15,161 nucleotides of DNA from Candidatus Roizmanbacteria bacterium CG_4_10_14_0_2_um_filter_36_35 (lineage in GTDB: Bacteria > Patescibacteriota > Microgenomatia > UBA1406 > GWC2-37-13): positions 1 to 15,161 of the forward strand of contig PFOE01000016.1 in assembly GCA_002792355.1 (NCBI GenBank), in the 5' to 3' direction. Positions 1 to 7,639 of this stretch are shown in pieces. The stretch's first letter is position 1, and each line of letters opens with the position of its first letter. Below the pieces are notes generated by a model. The model was not told the origin of the DNA and did no database searches. It saw only the letters and a list, made by a program, of their open reading frames with translations. A program made the translations under genes and the position numbers.

Positions 1-3000
1 AATAAAATGACGGCAGTGGCGATTACTGATCACGGAGCTTTGTATGGAGCTTTTAAATTTTATATCCAAGCCATTGAAGCCGGTATTAAACCAATCATTG
101 GTGTTGAAGCTTATAAGACAAAAAAATCAAGATTTGACAAGCAGAGCGGAGTAGATAGGGATCAGTATCATTTAACAGTACTTTGCAAGAACTTCGCCGG
201 TTACAAAAACTTAATCAAGTTAGTAACAGCGGCTCATTTGGAGGGATTTTACTATAAACCTCGGATAGACTTTGAAATTTTAGAAAAATACAGCCAGGGA
301 TTAATTGTTCTATCCGGCTGCTTTAATGGAGAAATCTCTACTTTAATTAAAGAGGATCAACTTAAAGAGGCCGAAAGAGTCCTAGAAAAATATATAGAAA
401 TCTTTAAAGATGATTTTTATTTAGAGATCCAGAGACATCCAAACTCACCCGAACTGGATAAAGTTAACGACGAATTGATTAAACTGTCAAGAAAGTTCGC
501 TGTTCCTTTAGTTGCCACCAACGACGTCCACTATTTAGAAGAAGAGGACGCTTATGCTCAAGAAATCCTTCTCTGCATTCAGACCCAAAGAACTATTGTT
601 GAAAAAAATCGTCCAATGTCAATGATTAATGTCCCTGATTATTATTTTAAGTCAACGGCCGAGATGAAAGGTTCATTTATTGATTTACCCGAAGCTATTG
701 AAAATACTCTTAAAATCGCAGACAAATGTAATCTAGAAATTCCCATGGGCAAATGGATTTTACCTGAATTTAAAACTCCTAGAGGAGAGTCGGTTGACGT
801 TTATTTGAGGGAACTGGTTGAGTCTCGAAAAAAAAGAATGGCTACTTATAACCAAGAAATGGTTAGTAAGAGAGTCGACTACGAGTTAAAAATCATCATT
901 AGTAAAGGTTATGCCACTTATTTTTTAATTGTTCAGGATTTTGTTAACTGGGCGAAAAAACAAGGAATTGCTGTAGGACCAGGAAGAGGATCGGTCGCTG
1001 GCAGCTTGGTCGCTTATATATTGGGGATAACCGACATCAATCCAATTGATTATAATCTGCCTTTTGAAAGATTCTTAAACCCGGAAAGGCCAACTCCGCC
1101 TGATATTGATATTGATTTTGCTGACACCCGAAGAGACGAAGTTCTCAGCTATGTCTCTAAAAAATACGGCGAAGATAAGGTCGCTCAAATAATTACTTTT
1201 GGAAGAATGGAAGCAAGATCAGCCACCCGTGACGTCGCCCGCGCGTTAGGACTATCTTACAGCCAAGGAGACAGGATTGCCAAGATGATTCCTTTTGGTA
1301 AGCAAGGATTTGCCATGACAATAGCGGCTGCTCTTGAAGAATCAACACAACTTAAATTTGCGTATCAGACCGAGCCGGAGATCAAAAATGTTTTGGACAT
1401 TGCCCGATGCCTGGAAGGTTTGCCACGGCATGCTTCAGTTCATGCTGCCGGTGTGGTTATTTCAGACCTACCGATGACAGAATATGTGCCACTACAGAGA
1501 GATTCTAAAGAAGGAAAAATTATTACCCAGTATGATATGTACTGTTTGGATCTAAATGCGGTATCAAATCAAAAAGCTGTTGGTCTTTTAAAAGTCGACT
1601 TTCTGGGACTACGCAATCTGACCATCATTGAAAATGCCCTAGAATATGTTAAAAAAATAACCGGAAAAAAAATTGACATTCATCAGGTACCCTTAGATGA
1701 TAAAAAAGCCTACCAGTTAATGTCAGCGGGAAATACGGTTGGAATATTTCAGCTTGAATCTGGCGGAATGAAACATTTGGCTAAAGATTTAAAACCAAAT
1801 AAAATATCAGATATTTCGGCTATGGTGGCATTATATCGTCCCGGACCAATGGATCTGATTCCTTTATTTTTAGAAGGAAAAAGTAATTTAAAAAAAGTTA
1901 AATATCTTCATCCCGACTTAAAGCCAATTCTTGAAGAAACCTACGGTGTTCTCGTCTACCAGGAACAGGTAATGGAAATAGCTCATTCTCTGGCCGGATA
2001 TAAAATGGCTGAGGCAGATAATTTCCGGATGGCGATGGGAAAAAAGAAAAAAGATTTGATGAAAAAAGAGAAAGAAAAATTTTTTAAGGGATGTTTGAGT
2101 AAAGGATATAAAAAAACCATGGTTGAATCTTTATGGAATTTTATGGAGAAGTTTGCCGCCTATGGTTTTAACAAACCGCATTCTGCCTCTTACGCCCTGA
2201 TTGCTTATTGGACTGCTTATATTAAAGCTAACTATCCTGTCGAGTTTATGACAGCTTTGCTTTCGGCCGAGCTCGAAGGAGTGGCTGGGCCGCAGCGAGA
2301 GATAAAGATGTCACAAGCGATTGAGGAATGTCGGAGAATGGAAATAGAAGTGTTACCTTCTGATATTAATCAGTCTGAATTTAGTTTTACCATTGAAAAA
2401 GGTTCAATCCGCTTCGGCTTGTCCGCTATAAAAAATGTCGGAGGTGCTGCTATTGATTCGATTGTTGAAGCAAGAAAATCAGGTCAGTTTGTATGCTTTA
2501 AGGACTTTTTAAATAGAATTGATCTTCGTCGAGTTAATAAAAAGACCGTCGAAAGTCTGATTAAAGCCGGTGCTTTTTCTAAATTTGGCAATAAAGCGAC
2601 TCTTTTAATTCATTATCCAACTGTAGTAAGCGAAGTCCAGGCTTTAAAGGCTAAAATAGACAAGGGTCAATTTGATTTATTTGAAGATCGCAATTCACCA
2701 AAACAAATTAAAGATAATTTCAAATCGGTTCCGGAATTTTCCGAAGAAGAGCTGTTTTCGATGGAAAGGGACGTGATTGGTTTTTTGATAGGAAAAAATC
2801 CTTTGGCTAAGTTCAAAACAATAATTGAAAAGAAAACTGATAAAAAAATTGGTGATATTGTTTCTTCAGATGTCAATAAACCCGTCATTATCGCCGGCAT
2901 CATTAGCGGAAAGAGGGCGCTGAAAACGAGGAAAGACAATCACGAAATGGCCGTTATCCAAGTATTTGATGAAACAGGAAGCATAGAGGTAGTTGTTTTT

Positions 3001-3141
3001 CCTAAGATTTACAGCCAATTAAAGCAGTTTTTATTGATAAACAGAATCATTATGTTAAAAGGAAAGGTAAATGACAGGGAAGGAAGAGTGGGAGTAATAA
3101 TGGAAAATGCCGTTGATCTGGAAACCATCAAGTCACCCTAA
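1..3141 (+). CDS. dnaE: DNA polymerase III alpha subunit (DnaE), 5'-truncated by window
   Basis: Replicative DNA polymerase, C family. The frame is open from base 1 (Asn-Lys before the Met at 7), and that Met lies in the conserved MTAVAITDHG block of the PHP domain, so the true start is upstream by roughly 40 residues. Numbering from that Met: the PHP domain covers about 1-200 and keeps visible metal ligands H9, E34, H55, C105, D173 and H175. The polymerase catalytic aspartates are D368 and D370 in PDIDIDF and D531 in KVDFLGLRNL. The YRPGPM (610-615) and YQEQVM (651-656) motifs and AYGFNKPHSASYA (about 718-730) are intact. An OB-fold domain follows at about 958-1035, and the protein ends at 1044, soon after it. 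E. coli DnaE has a further C-terminal tau-binding domain that is not seen here. Stop is TAA at 3139. Identification is certain. Confidence 0.97.
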   Translation, partial: NKMTAVAITDHGALYGAFKFYIQAIEAGIKPIIGVEAYKTKKSRFDKQSGVDRDQYHLTVLCKNFAGYKNLIKLVTAAHLEGFYYKPRIDFEILEKYSQGLIVLSGCFNGEISTLIKEDQLKEAERVLEKYIEIFKDDFYLEIQRHPNSPELDKVNDELIKLSRKFAVPLVATNDVHYLEEEDAYAQEILLCIQTQRTIVEKNRPMSMINVPDYYFKSTAEMKGSFIDLPEAIENTLKIADKCNLEIPMGKWILPEFKTPRGESVDVYLRELVESRKKRMATYNQEMVSKRVDYELKIIISKGYATYFLIVQDFVNWAKKQGIAVGPGRGSVAGSLVAYILGITDINPIDYNLPFERFLNPERPTPPDIDIDFADTRRDEVLSYVSKKYGEDKVAQIITFGRMEARSATRDVARALGLSYSQGDRIAKMIPFGKQGFAMTIAAALEESTQLKFAYQTEPEIKNVLDIARCLEGLPRHASVHAAGVVISDLPMTEYVPLQRDSKEGKIITQYDMYCLDLNAVSNQKAVGLLKVDFLGLRNLTIIENALEYVKKITGKKIDIHQVPLDDKKAYQLMSAGNTVGIFQLESGGMKHLAKDLKPNKISDISAMVALYRPGPMDLIPLFLEGKSNLKKVKYLHPDLKPILEETYGVLVYQEQVMEIAHSLAGYKMAEADNFRMAMGKKKKDLMKKEKEKFFKGCLSKGYKKTMVESLWNFMEKFAAYGFNKPHSASYALIAYWTAYIKANYPVEFMTALLSAELEGVAGPQREIKMSQAIEECRRMEIEVLPSDINQSEFSFTIEKGSIRFGLSAIKNVGGAAIDSIVEARKSGQFVCFKDFLNRIDLRRVNKKTVESLIKAGAFSKFGNKATLLIHYPTVVSEVQALKAKIDKGQFDLFEDRNSPKQIKDNFKSVPEFSEEELFSMERDVIGFLIGKNPLAKFKTIIEKKTDKKIGDIVSSDVNKPVIIAGIISGKRALKTRKDNHEMAVIQVFDETGSIEVVVFPKIYSQLKQFLLINRIIMLKGKVNDREGRVGVIMENAVDLETIKSP

Positions 3142-3150
3142 GGGTGGACT
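3131..3150 (+). other. Small hairpin spanning the dnaE stop codon
   Basis: AGTCACCC and GGGTGGACT can pair around the stop triplet TAA in the loop (5 bp, one bulged G, then 3 bp). There is no T-run after it, so it is not a typical intrinsic terminator. It may be a minimal palindrome of the kind filling other spacers. Confidence 0.35.
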
Positions 3151-3173
3151 AAAGTGACTAAAGGTAACTAAAG
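3148..3173 (+). repeat. Three ACTAAAG repeats before the atp operon
   Basis: ACTAAAG occurs at 3148-3154, 3157-3163 and 3167-3173, at 9 and 10 base steps, i.e. about one helical turn apart. The set lies in the 61-bp spacer between dnaE and the first atp gene. It could be a regulator site or just low-complexity spacer sequence; function is unknown. Confidence 0.4.
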
Positions 3174-3190
3174 TAGGGACGAAAGTAAGC

Positions 3191-3196
3191 TATACT
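3191..3196 (+). promoter_or_regulatory. Possible -10 box of the atp operon
   Basis: TATACT lies six bases before the ATG at 3203, with no clear -35 about 17 bases upstream. If used, transcription would start at or next to the ATG, giving a leaderless or nearly leaderless mRNA. No SD sequence precedes this ATG, which fits that idea. This is a weak prediction from one hexamer. Confidence 0.3.
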
Positions 3197-3202
3197 ATCT
3201 TT

Positions 3203-3487
3203 ATGAAGAAGTATTTTTCTTTTGACAAAAATCTTAATCTGAAACAGGTTTCTAATATTAAAATTGAAAAAAAAAGTAAAAAAATTAGTTTTAATCTTGC
3301 AAACTATCTGAATCTCGGTTATTATTTAATTGTTCCCTTATTGTTAGGGGTGATTATCGGAAAAAGCCTGGATAAAGTCTTAAAAAAGACAAATGTTTTT
3401 TTTATAATTTTTTTTCTTTTAGGAATTATAGGTACTTTTTATAATTTAATAAAAATCTATCGGGATGAACGAAGCAAAAACAATTGA
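3203..3487 (+). CDS. atpI: AtpI/AtpZ-type ATP synthase accessory membrane protein
   Basis: A 94-residue protein at the head of the atp operon. It has a basic N-terminal stretch (Lys-rich, residues 11-28) and two hydrophobic helices at about 39-55 and 64-84, joined by a short loop with GKSLDKVLKKT. This two-helix pattern with GxxxGxxLD-like spacing matches the small AtpI/AtpZ family (ATPase_gene1 type) usually encoded first in bacterial atp operons. In other bacteria AtpI helps c-ring assembly and AtpZ family members have been linked to Mg2+/Ca2+ handling; which applies here cannot be told. The 3' end overlaps the predicted start of atpB by 23 bases. The family call rests on position and topology more than on strong motifs. 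Confidence 0.75.
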   Translation: MKKYFSFDKNLNLKQVSNIKIEKKSKKISFNLANYLNLGYYLIVPLLLGVIIGKSLDKVLKKTNVFFIIFFLLGIIGTFYNLIKIYRDERSKNN

Positions 3488-4235
3488 AATTCTGACAAAA
3501 ATGCCGGAAATTAGTATTAAAGCTGAACCTCTTTTTAAAATTGGCAGCTTTTATATTACCAATTCAATTTTTACTTCATTAATAGTTTTTATTTTATTTT
3601 TTATTTTAGCAGATGTTTATAATAAACAATCAAAATTAAGAAAAAAGTCTAAATTTTTTTATTTTATAAACTTTATTCTTAAGACTATCTACCAGTTGTT
3701 TGAATCAATTCTTAAAGATAAAACGATGATATTTTTTCCGGTTTTCGGGGCATTTTTTCTTTATATTCTTCTTAATAACTGGTTTGGACTCTTACCTGGG
3801 ATCGGTAGTCTTTTAGTTGGTCTTCGCGAAAACGGAAAGTTATTTCATTTCCCGATCTTTAGAGGCAATAATGCAGATTTAAATGCTACGATTTCTTTAG
3901 CTTTAATCGTTTTTTTTCTGATTCAGGTGAATGGAGTAAAATATCTAGGCTTTAAAGGCTATTTTAAAAAGTTTTTTAATATTTCTAATCCGATTAATTT
4001 TTTTGTCGGCATTTTGGAAACTATCTCTGAATTTTCTAAAATCATTTCTTTTTCTTTCCGACTTTTTGGAAATATTTTTGCCGGTGAAGTGCTTTTGACA
4101 ATTATAGCCTTTCTTATTCCGGTTTTAGTTTCTTTCCCTTTTTTGATTCTTGAAGTGTTTGTTGGCTTGATCCAAGCCTTAGTTTTTTCCATGTTATCAG
4201 CAGTGTTTTTAAATGTGGCGATTAGTCATCATTAA
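3465..4235 (+). CDS. atpB: ATP synthase Fo subunit a
   Basis: Membrane stator subunit that forms the proton half-channels against the c-ring. It is 256 residues with five to six hydrophobic helices (about 33-50, 88-109, 141-158, 176-198, 207-228, 230-250). Family landmarks are visible: NNWFGLLPG (104-112), DLNATISLAL (138-147), and FRLFGNIFAGE, in which R199 is the essential arginine equivalent to E. coli R210. The last helix has the conserved Gln in GLIQALVF. The ATG at 3465 overlaps atpI by 23 bases. A second ATG at 3501 (residue 13, MPEISIKAEPLF) would avoid the overlap and matches where many family members begin. Neither start has an SD sequence, so the start is uncertain while the product is not. 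Confidence 0.95.
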   Translation: MNEAKTIEILTKMPEISIKAEPLFKIGSFYITNSIFTSLIVFILFFILADVYNKQSKLRKKSKFFYFINFILKTIYQLFESILKDKTMIFFPVFGAFFLYILLNNWFGLLPGIGSLLVGLRENGKLFHFPIFRGNNADLNATISLALIVFFLIQVNGVKYLGFKGYFKKFFNISNPINFFVGILETISEFSKIISFSFRLFGNIFAGEVLLTIIAFLIPVLVSFPFLILEVFVGLIQALVFSMLSAVFLNVAISHH

Positions 4236-4249
4236 AAGTTAAAAAAAAT

Positions 4250-4256
4250 GAGGTGG
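4250..4256 (+). promoter_or_regulatory. Strong SD site of atpE
   Basis: GAGGTGG ends seven bases before the atpE ATG at 4264. It is one of only two good SD sequences in this window. Strong initiation would suit the c subunit, which is needed in many more copies per enzyme than the other subunits. Confidence 0.75.
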
Positions 4257-4263
4257 TATCTAT

Positions 4264-4491
4264 ATGTCAACTGAAGCAGCAAAGTTTATTGCTACCGCTC
4301 TTGCTATCGGACTTGGTGCGCTAGGACCAGGCATTGGTATTGGTATTATCGGCGGTAAGGCAGCGGAAGCGATTGGTCGCAATCCTGAAGCTCAGGGACC
4401 AATTCAAACCAATATGATTTTGGCGATTGCCTTTGCCGAAGCGGTCGCTATCTATGCCTTGGTTGTTTCCTTAATTATTAAGTTCGTATAA
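4264..4491 (+). CDS. atpE: ATP synthase Fo subunit c (proton type)
   Basis: Rotor-ring proteolipid of 75 residues, the usual size. Helix 1 contains the glycine-rich stretch GALGPGIGIGIIGGKAAEAIG. The polar loop is RNPEAQ (R39, N40, P41, E42), and helix 2 carries the ion-binding carboxylate E59 in AFAEAVAIYALV. In sodium-driven c subunits such as that of Ilyobacter, a Gln stands in the GPGVGQG motif and a Ser/Thr follows the Glu. Here those positions are I26 and A60, so proton coupling is the likely mode. It lies 28 bp after atpB, behind a good SD. Identification is certain; ion specificity is an inference from residues. Confidence 0.97.
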   Translation: MSTEAAKFIATALAIGLGALGPGIGIGIIGGKAAEAIGRNPEAQGPIQTNMILAIAFAEAVAIYALVVSLIIKFV

Positions 4492-4511
4492 AATTATTAA
4501 TTTAAAACTGT

Positions 4512-5006
4512 ATGGAAAGTTTAGGAATTGATATCAAGTTATTAATTGCCCAAATAATAAATTTTGGTTTATTTTTTTATGTCTTTAAAAAGTATTTAGC
4601 AAAACCTTTTGCCAGCTTTATGAGTGACGAGGCAAAACTGGAAAAGGAAAAAGAAAGAATAATGGAAGATTTGAAGAAGAAAGAAGAAGAGTTGACGACT
4701 TCTCAAAATAAAGCAAAAAACCTAATGAAAAAAGAATTGGATGTCGCTTTAAAAAAAGTCAAAGAAGATGCCGCTAGACTCAAGGCTAATCTAATTGTAG
4801 AGGCAAAAAAAGATTCGCAAGTGATCATTGATAAGGGAAAGAAACAGATTGAGGTAGAAAGAGCGGAAATGGAAAGAGAAATGAAGAAAAAGATAGTTCA
4901 GTTAACCGGTCTCGTCCTTGAAAGAAGTTTTTCTTCATATTTAAGTAGTGATATGCAAAAGGAAGTTAATAAAAATGTTCTTAAAAATTTACCAAAATTA
5001 TCTTAA
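4512..5006 (+). CDS. atpF: ATP synthase Fo subunit b
   Basis: Peripheral-stalk subunit of 164 residues. One N-terminal membrane helix (about 8-27, LLIAQIINFGLFFYVF) is followed by KKYLAKPF, like the family's kkfl-kPi junction. A long charged helix of about 35-150, rich in Lys and Glu (KEKERIMEDLKKKEEE), suits dimer formation. The C-terminal part (LVLERSFSSYLSSD) resembles the normal end of b. There is no SD before the ATG at 4512. Its TAA stop (5004-5006) is followed by one codon (ATC) and then the ATG of the delta gene in the same reading frame, so a single stop separates it from a b-delta fusion. Confidence 0.93.
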   Translation: MESLGIDIKLLIAQIINFGLFFYVFKKYLAKPFASFMSDEAKLEKEKERIMEDLKKKEEELTTSQNKAKNLMKKELDVALKKVKEDAARLKANLIVEAKKDSQVIIDKGKKQIEVERAEMEREMKKKIVQLTGLVLERSFSSYLSSDMQKEVNKNVLKNLPKLS

Positions 5007-5009
5007 ATC

Positions 5010-5216
5010 ATGACGGTACAGGTAATCTCAAGCTATAAACTTGATAATGATGAGCTGACAGAGTTAAGAGAGAAACTGTCTTTAAAAGAAGGAGATACGA
5101 TGACTAATGTCGTAGACCGGTCAGTTATTGCTGGTATGATTATTAACTTAGACGGACGAGTGATTGATCTATCTTTTAAAACCCAGTTAAAAAATTTACA
5201 AAAGCTTGTGTTATGA
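5010..5216 (+). CDS. atpH: ATP synthase F1 subunit delta, C-terminal domain only
   Basis: A 68-residue protein matching only the C-terminal part of delta/OSCP: a start like the VxVxSxxxLxxxE segment, then VVDRSVIAGMIINLDGRVIDLS (35-56), corresponding to the family's D-x-x-L-I-G-G...G-x-x-I-D-x-S signature, then a Leu/Lys-rich end. Usual delta is about 175-180 residues. The N-terminal helical domain, which grips the alpha subunits on top of F1 in E. coli, is absent, and the gene has no room for it upstream because it begins 4 bases after atpF stops. It is in frame with atpF. Its TGA overlaps the atpA ATG (ATGA). The protein could bind b alone, or the missing domain may be encoded elsewhere. 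Confidence 0.85.
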   Translation: MTVQVISSYKLDNDELTELREKLSLKEGDTMTNVVDRSVIAGMIINLDGRVIDLSFKTQLKNLQKLVL

Positions 5217-6703
5217 AGCCATTTGACCGTTTTCTTGGAGAACTTGATCAACAGTTAAAAAAAAACCAGATTAACTATCAGCCAAAGGAAATTGGTTTAG
5301 TAGAAGAAATAAAAGATGGTGTGGTTATCGCTTCCGGACTAGAAAAAGTTGCTTTTTCAGAAGAGGTTGAATTTGAGAACGGGATTAAAGGATATGTTGT
5401 CGATCTTACAGAAAATAAAGTTGGTATAATTGTCTTAGGCGACTATCTAACTTTAAAAGCCGGCTATCAGGTAGTCGGACTAAACTATACTCTGTCTATT
5501 CCTGTTTCTAATGATCTAGTTGGTCGAGTGGTCGATTCTTTAGGATTACCGCAGGACGAGATCGAACCAATTAAAACCAAACAATATTATCCTGTAGAAA
5601 AGATTGCTCCCGGAGTTGTCTTTCGTCGTCCTGTCAATACTCCAATCCAGACCGGTATAAAAGCAGTTGATGCACTAATTCCGATTGGTCGAGGACAACG
5701 AGAACTAATTATTGGCGACCGGGGAACAGGAAAAACTACTTTGGCAGTTGATACTATTCTTAATCAGCGGGATGAAAATGTCATCTGTATTTACTGTGGA
5801 ATCGGTCAAAAAAATTCCAAGATAGCCAATGTCATCGATCTTCTTAAGAGATATAATGCCATGAGGTATACTGTGGTTGTTTCGGCTTCAGCTTCTGATC
5901 CGGCTTCTTTGCAGTTTCTCGCTCCTTATACGGCTTGTGCCATCGGCGAATACTTCATGAAACAGGGAAAAGATGTTTTAGTCGTCTATGATGATTTGAC
6001 TAAACATGCCTGGTCTTACAGGCAAATTTCTCTTATTCTTCGCCGTCCAGCTGGCCGCGAAGCCTATCCTGGTGATATTTTTTATCTTCACTCCAGACTA
6101 CTCGAGAGAGCCTGCAAAATGGATGAAAAGTATGGAGGTGGTTCAATTACCGCTCTTCCGATTATTGAAACTTTAGAGGGTGATCTTTCTGCCTATATTC
6201 CAACCAATGTTATTTCTATTACTGACGGCCAGATTTATTTAGAAATTGATTTGTTTAATGCTGGCATTCGACCGGCAATTAATGTTGGGTTGTCGGTTTC
6301 AAGAGTCGGCGGAAATGCTCAAACTAAAGCGATGAAAAAAATAGCAGGAAAACTAAAATTAAGTTTGGCTCAATATCGGGAGATGGCGTCGTTTTCTCAG
6401 TTTGAAAGTGAACTTGATGAGGAAACAAGAAAGTTTTTAGGTCGGGGAGCAAGACTGACGCAAATATTGATTCAAAAGAAGAATAAACCTTATAGTTTAG
6501 CTCATGAGATAGCCCTTATATTTGCAGCCAACTCAGGTTTATTAGACAGTATTCCTCCTCATGAAATTTCCCTTTATGAGGAAAAAATCCTTGATATTTT
6601 AGTAACTGAAGGAAAAGAATGGGTAAAAAGGGTTAATAAAAGCAAGTCTTTTGAAGAAAAAGATGAAAAAGAATTAAAAGAATTTATCTCTAGAATTTTA
6701 TGA
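5213..6703 (+). CDS. atpA: ATP synthase F1 subunit alpha
   Basis: Non-catalytic nucleotide-binding subunit, 496 residues, close to the usual 500-513. The N-terminal helix (about 3-22) precedes a beta-barrel beginning GLVEEIKDGVV. The P-loop is GDRGTGKT (168-175, with K174 and T175), where the usual motif is GDRQTGKT. The Walker B region is VLVVYDDLTK, followed by RRPAGREAYPGDIFYLHSRLLERA. The arginine finger is R364 in SRVGGNAQTK. The gene starts by ATGA overlap with atpH and ends by ATGA overlap with atpG, indicating translational coupling. The alpha N-terminus keeps its normal length even though the delta domain that normally binds it is missing. Confidence 0.98.
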   Translation: MKPFDRFLGELDQQLKKNQINYQPKEIGLVEEIKDGVVIASGLEKVAFSEEVEFENGIKGYVVDLTENKVGIIVLGDYLTLKAGYQVVGLNYTLSIPVSNDLVGRVVDSLGLPQDEIEPIKTKQYYPVEKIAPGVVFRRPVNTPIQTGIKAVDALIPIGRGQRELIIGDRGTGKTTLAVDTILNQRDENVICIYCGIGQKNSKIANVIDLLKRYNAMRYTVVVSASASDPASLQFLAPYTACAIGEYFMKQGKDVLVVYDDLTKHAWSYRQISLILRRPAGREAYPGDIFYLHSRLLERACKMDEKYGGGSITALPIIETLEGDLSAYIPTNVISITDGQIYLEIDLFNAGIRPAINVGLSVSRVGGNAQTKAMKKIAGKLKLSLAQYREMASFSQFESELDEETRKFLGRGARLTQILIQKKNKPYSLAHEIALIFAANSGLLDSIPPHEISLYEEKILDILVTEGKEWVKRVNKSKSFEEKDEKELKEFISRIL

Positions 6704-7548
6704 ATATCAGAGCTATTAGAAAAAAAATTAAATCTGTTGCTAACGTAAAAAAAATTACCAAGGCGATGGAATTGGTATCGGCAATAAAAATGAAAAAAGC
6801 ACAACAGAAAGCTATTGAATCAGCTCCTTATCGAAAAAGTTTGGAAAAAATTATTTATAAAGCTATTTATGGTTTGGAAAAAGGTTTTTCACCATTGATT
6901 AAAAATGTCAACCAATCAAATAAAAATTTGTATATTGTTATTTCATCAAATAAAGGTCTTTGCGGTTCTTTTAACTTTAATCTACTTCGGTTTTTGGGTA
7001 AAGAGATCAATTTTAAAGACAATGACTTTATTACCGTAGGAAAAAAAGCCGCCAGTTTTATCAGTAAAATGGGTGGCAGTATCGTTTCGGATTTTAGTCA
7101 TATGGATGCTCAAAATGCTACTTCCGCTATCTTTAAAACCGCCCTAGAAAAATACCTATCAAACGAATACAGAGAAGTGATCTTATTTTATAATCGGTTT
7201 ATCAATACTTTAAAATTCGAGTCAGCAACTTTTACTTTGCTACCTGCCAAATTAGAAGAAGAGGTGATCGAAAAGGAAACAGAAGGCGACTATCTGATTG
7301 AGCCTTCGGCAAAAGAAATCATTAATGCCGTGCTAAAAAATTTAATCGAAGAAAAAATAAGAGGTGCTGTCATAGATAGCGAGGCTGCCGAACACTCTTC
7401 ACGGATGATCGCGATGAAAAACGCCACTGATAATGCTGAAAATATTATCTATAACTTAACATTATTACGCAATAAAATCAGGCAGGAAAAGATTACTTAT
7501 GAGCTTTTGGATATGGTGAGTGCGAAAACGTCTGTTGAAGGAAATTAA
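6700..7548 (+). CDS. atpG: ATP synthase F1 subunit gamma
   Basis: Central-stalk rotor subunit, 282 residues, normal length. The N-terminal helix IRAIRKKIKSVANVKKITKA and MELVSAIKMKKAQ is diagnostic. The C-terminal helix contains SSRMIAMKNATDNAENII and ends near the family's usual end. These two helices form the coiled coil that turns inside the alpha3beta3 ring. The middle (about 75-200) is the Rossmann-like globular domain (LYIVISSNKGLCGSFN). The ATG overlaps the atpA TGA by four bases. After its TAA stop the tight operon spacing is broken by a 91-bp palindromic spacer. Confidence 0.97.
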   Translation: MNIRAIRKKIKSVANVKKITKAMELVSAIKMKKAQQKAIESAPYRKSLEKIIYKAIYGLEKGFSPLIKNVNQSNKNLYIVISSNKGLCGSFNFNLLRFLGKEINFKDNDFITVGKKAASFISKMGGSIVSDFSHMDAQNATSAIFKTALEKYLSNEYREVILFYNRFINTLKFESATFTLLPAKLEEEVIEKETEGDYLIEPSAKEIINAVLKNLIEEKIRGAVIDSEAAEHSSRMIAMKNATDNAENIIYNLTLLRNKIRQEKITYELLDMVSAKTSVEGN

Positions 7549-7554
7549 GAATTG

Positions 7555-7609
7555 TTCTCGACTTCGCTCGAACAGTATTATACTTCGAGCGAACGAAGTG
7601 AGTCGAGAA
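7555..7609 (+). repeat. Inverted repeat in the atpG-atpD spacer
   Basis: The left arm (7555-7572) is TTCTCGACTTCGCTCGAA. The right arm (7584-7609) is its reverse complement with an 8-base extra segment, ACGAAGTG (7593-7600), giving two 9-bp stems (7555-7563 with 7601-7609; 7564-7572 with 7584-7592) around an 11-base loop. It is more GC-rich than the flanks. It looks like a dispersed palindromic repeat unit; there is no T-run, so terminator action is doubtful. It may affect mRNA stability between gamma and beta. Confidence 0.8.
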
Positions 7610-7621
7610 GTGAACGATTAA

Positions 7622-7637
7622 AATTTTTATAAAAATT
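7622..7637 (+). repeat. 16-bp perfect palindrome before atpD
   Basis: AATTTTTATAAAAATT reads the same on both strands and ends two bases before the atpD ATG at 7640. It contains TATAAA, usable as a -10-like box, and occupies the place where an SD would be. It could be an operator, or chance in AT-rich DNA. Confidence 0.4.
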
Positions 7638-7639
7638 AT

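Noticed and set aside
2667..2939. Open frame on the minus strand inside dnaE
   Set aside because: It lies wholly within a strongly conserved gene on the other strand, shows no family motifs and has no start signals; it is a shadow frame.
4264..4491. Sodium-coupled ATP synthase
   Set aside because: The c subunit has Ile and Ala where sodium-type rings carry Gln and Ser/Thr, so proton coupling is more likely.
5004..5009. Sequencing or assembly error splitting a b-delta fusion gene
   Set aside because: It cannot be excluded, but b ends at its normal length and the short delta begins with a proper ATG, so two genes are the simpler reading; kept only as an alternative in the findings.
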